In this document: one piece after another, positions 32,345 to 33,680 of the stretch
Layout of the letters: each line of letters begins with the position of its first letter
Position numbering within the stretch: position 1 is the first letter of the stretch
Assembly (NCBI GenBank): GCA_029247265.1
Contig: JAQWLN010000191.1
Span: 1-33,680 of the forward strand
From: Fuerstiella sp.
GTDB lineage: Bacteria > Planctomycetota > Planctomycetia > Planctomycetales > Planctomycetaceae
DNA: 33,680 nt
Reading direction: 5' to 3'
Notes under the pieces: model-generated
Told to the model about the DNA's origin: nothing
Databases searched by the model: none
The model's input: the letters and a program-made list of their open reading frames with translations, nothing else
Translations under genes and position numbers: made by a program

Positions 32345-33001
32345 TCAATTGTTTTCCGGATGATAGCCGAACGGTTCTTCCGGCGGAGCCTCTGGTGGAG
32401 GCGGTTGCGGAGGTGAACCTGGTGGCGTGTTCTGGGGCCGGTTTTGAAACTGCTGAAATGAATGCTTGAGTGAATCGAGTAGTCGTTTTGCGTTGGGAGC
32501 TGCCACGAACACTCGACTCGACACTGCAGATCGCGGAAAAAATGTAGTGATGAAATCCAGTGAGAATTCAGAGGCCGTATGCCCGATCATGACCGCGTTG
32601 GCGTACACACCGGACATGGTCTCTTCGCTCAGCTTTAACTGGTCATACAGATCCTCGGCCGATTGCTTAGGAGCGTCCGGCGCCGGAACAGGGGGCGTTG
32701 GCAGCAGGATCTGACCGAAGCGGTCCTCGTGCTTCTTCAGGTTCTCCTGCAGTGCCTGAATGAACTGAGCAACGACTGCCGGAGGAAGCACGATACGGGC
32801 CGTGACCTGCTGTGGCTGCTGCATGAGGAGCAGAAAGTCAACAATGAATTCGTGCTGGCCCTGCAGGACAACCGCCCCCGTACTGAAGATGCCTCGAGCA
32901 ACATGAGCCGGAACAAGAGCTCCGACATGGCTGTGACGTACTTCCTGGCTTTGCGGCTGATCGGGTGAGTTTTCGTCAGGAGGTGGGGGAACGTCTGACA
33001 T
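32345..33001 (-). CDS. DUF3467 protein (duplicated domain)
   Basis: A 218-aa soluble protein. Two related halves are visible: HEFIVDFLLLMQQPQQVTAR...PPAVVAQFIQALQENLKKHE (about 55-100) and SEFSLDFITTFFPRSAVSSR...APNAKRLLDSLKHSFQQF (about 148-195). Both follow the DUF3467 pattern of an F-x-(L/V)-D-F strand, an R strand and a helix ending the domain. The ends are Pro-rich (MSDVPPPPDENSPDQP and a PPPPEAPPEEP tail), giving flexible termini. Start ATG 33001 has only GGAAAA 12 nt upstream; an open extension of 35 codons is Cys/Arg-rich and not used. The function of DUF3467 is unknown. It overlaps no gene and likely forms an operon with the ketoacyl synthase. Confidence 0.8.
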   Translation of the reverse strand: MSDVPPPPDENSPDQPQSQEVRHSHVGALVPAHVARGIFSTGAVVLQGQHEFIVDFLLLMQQPQQVTARIVLPPAVVAQFIQALQENLKKHEDRFGQILLPTPPVPAPDAPKQSAEDLYDQLKLSEETMSGVYANAVMIGHTASEFSLDFITTFFPRSAVSSRVFVAAPNAKRLLDSLKHSFQQFQNRPQNTPPGSPPQPPPPEAPPEEPFGYHPENN

Positions 33002-33150
33002 TAAAAAGTTGATTTTCCAGGTGAAGTGCGATCTGCAGAAAACAGGCCAGAGGGTGAAGCAACCCTGCCCTGACCGGAGTTTAACACGTCGCGCCTGGAA
33101 AAACACCCGTCGCCTTTGAGGCAGCCAAACTTAAAGTGACTTCTTTGCCG

Positions 33151-33680
33151 TCATGACAGGATCTTTTCAATGACCTTTCCTGCGACGTCTGTCAGGCGGA
33201 AGTCTCGGCCGTTGTGACGGTATGTCAATTGTTCGTGGTTGACGCCCAACTGGTGCAGGATCGTAGCGTGCAGGTCGTTTACGCTGACACGGTCATCCAC
33301 AGCCTTGTGACCGACTTCGTCTGTTGCACCGTAGGTCGTGCCGCCTTTGATGCCTCCTCCTGCCATCCAGTAAGTAAAGGCGTGGGGGTTGTGATCGCGT
33401 CCGGGCTTGGCTGAGTTTTGTGCCACCGGTAGACGGCCGAATTCGCCGCCCCACACCACCAGCGTATCGTTCAGTAATCCGCGCTGATCAAGGTCGGCCA
33501 GCAGCCCGGCGATTGGCTGATCCGTTTCGCTGGCAAAGCCGCTGTGATTGCCAACGATGTCGTTATGTCCGTCCCAGCTACGCTGATTTTCCATGCCGCC
33601 GGAATAGATCTGTACGAATCGAACTCCACGTTCCACCATTCGCCGCGCGATCAGGCACTGCTTCGCGAAGTGATCACATT
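33151..33680 (-). CDS. DUF1501 protein, C-terminal part cut by the window edge
   Basis: The C-terminal 176 residues of a second DUF1501 protein are in the window. Reading in from the edge, it starts [20 protein letters not shown], then [39 protein letters not shown] and a final [20 protein letters not shown]. It aligns by eye with the end of the 5852-7354 DUF1501 protein ([28 protein letters not shown]), so the two are paralogues. The N-terminus and any Tat signal lie outside the window, as may a PSD1 partner gene. Confidence 0.9.
   Translation of the reverse strand, partial: CDHFAKQCLIARRMVERGVRFVQIYSGGMENQRSWDGHNDIVGNHSGFASETDQPIAGLLADLDQRGLLNDTLVVWGGEFGRLPVAQNSAKPGRDHNPHAFTYWMAGGGIKGGTTYGATDEVGHKAVDDRVSVNDLHATILHQLGVNHEQLTYRHNGRDFRLTDVAGKVIEKILS

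Overview
The window looks like chromosomal DNA of a planctomycete (Planctomycetota, probably Planctomycetales). The main evidence is protein content: two DUF1501 proteins, one PSCyt1/PSCyt2/PSD1 cytochrome-type protein, a secreted iduronate-2-sulfatase-like sulfatase, Tat-exported enzymes, a compact CsrA and a DUF3467 protein. DNA is moderately GC-rich and genes are loosely spaced on both strands. No rRNA, tRNA, CRISPR array or complete insertion sequence was seen. The genus cannot be read from the sequence alone.

Layout. The left edge (1-48, minus) cuts through the N-terminus of a probable IS110-type transposase, followed by about 500 bp rich in short inverted repeats. Then on the plus strand come a TRAP-TAXI uptake system (lipoprotein binding protein plus fused permease, 576-3839), a DUF3311 small subunit with a sodium:solute symporter (3970-5765) and a Tat-exported DUF1501 protein (5852-7354). 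Next are two small Tyr/Pro-rich secreted proteins and a metallo-beta-lactamase-fold hydrolase (7382-9904). The segment 10.0-12.05 kb appears to be decaying: a small minus-strand gene with an in-frame TAG and an HDOD gene whose C-terminal part lies behind an in-frame TGA. Then follow a DHH/DHHA1 phosphoesterase, ATP-dependent PEP carboxykinase, a 622-aa secreted protein of unknown family, a small two-span membrane protein and a SpoU/TrmH rRNA methyltransferase (to 18676).

The PSD1 protein runs on the minus strand (18729-21101), then a small Flp/TadE-like pilin-type protein on the plus strand. A minus-strand block holds DUF485 plus an ActP-type symporter carrying a large hydrophilic insertion, LysS and CsrA. 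A plus-strand trio follows: Gfo/Idh/MocA oxidoreductase, Tat-exported amidohydrolase and sulfatase (27254-30907). The right end holds a minus-strand DUF3467 to beta-ketoacyl synthase pair and the C-terminal half of a second DUF1501 protein, cut by the window edge.

Functional reading (inference). Three transport systems for small organic solutes, PEP carboxykinase and CsrA fit carbon-acid uptake and gluconeogenic metabolism. The Gfo/Idh, amidohydrolase and sulfatase set fits breakdown of sulfated or modified sugars. I did not find a clear-cut new defence or mobile system. The most useful leads are the pair of nonsense-interrupted genes near 10-11.6 kb, the structured region next to the edge transposase, a CsrA-type site over the csrA ribosome-binding site, the hairpin series upstream of lysS, the ActP insertion and the unclassified secreted protein at 15.4 kb.
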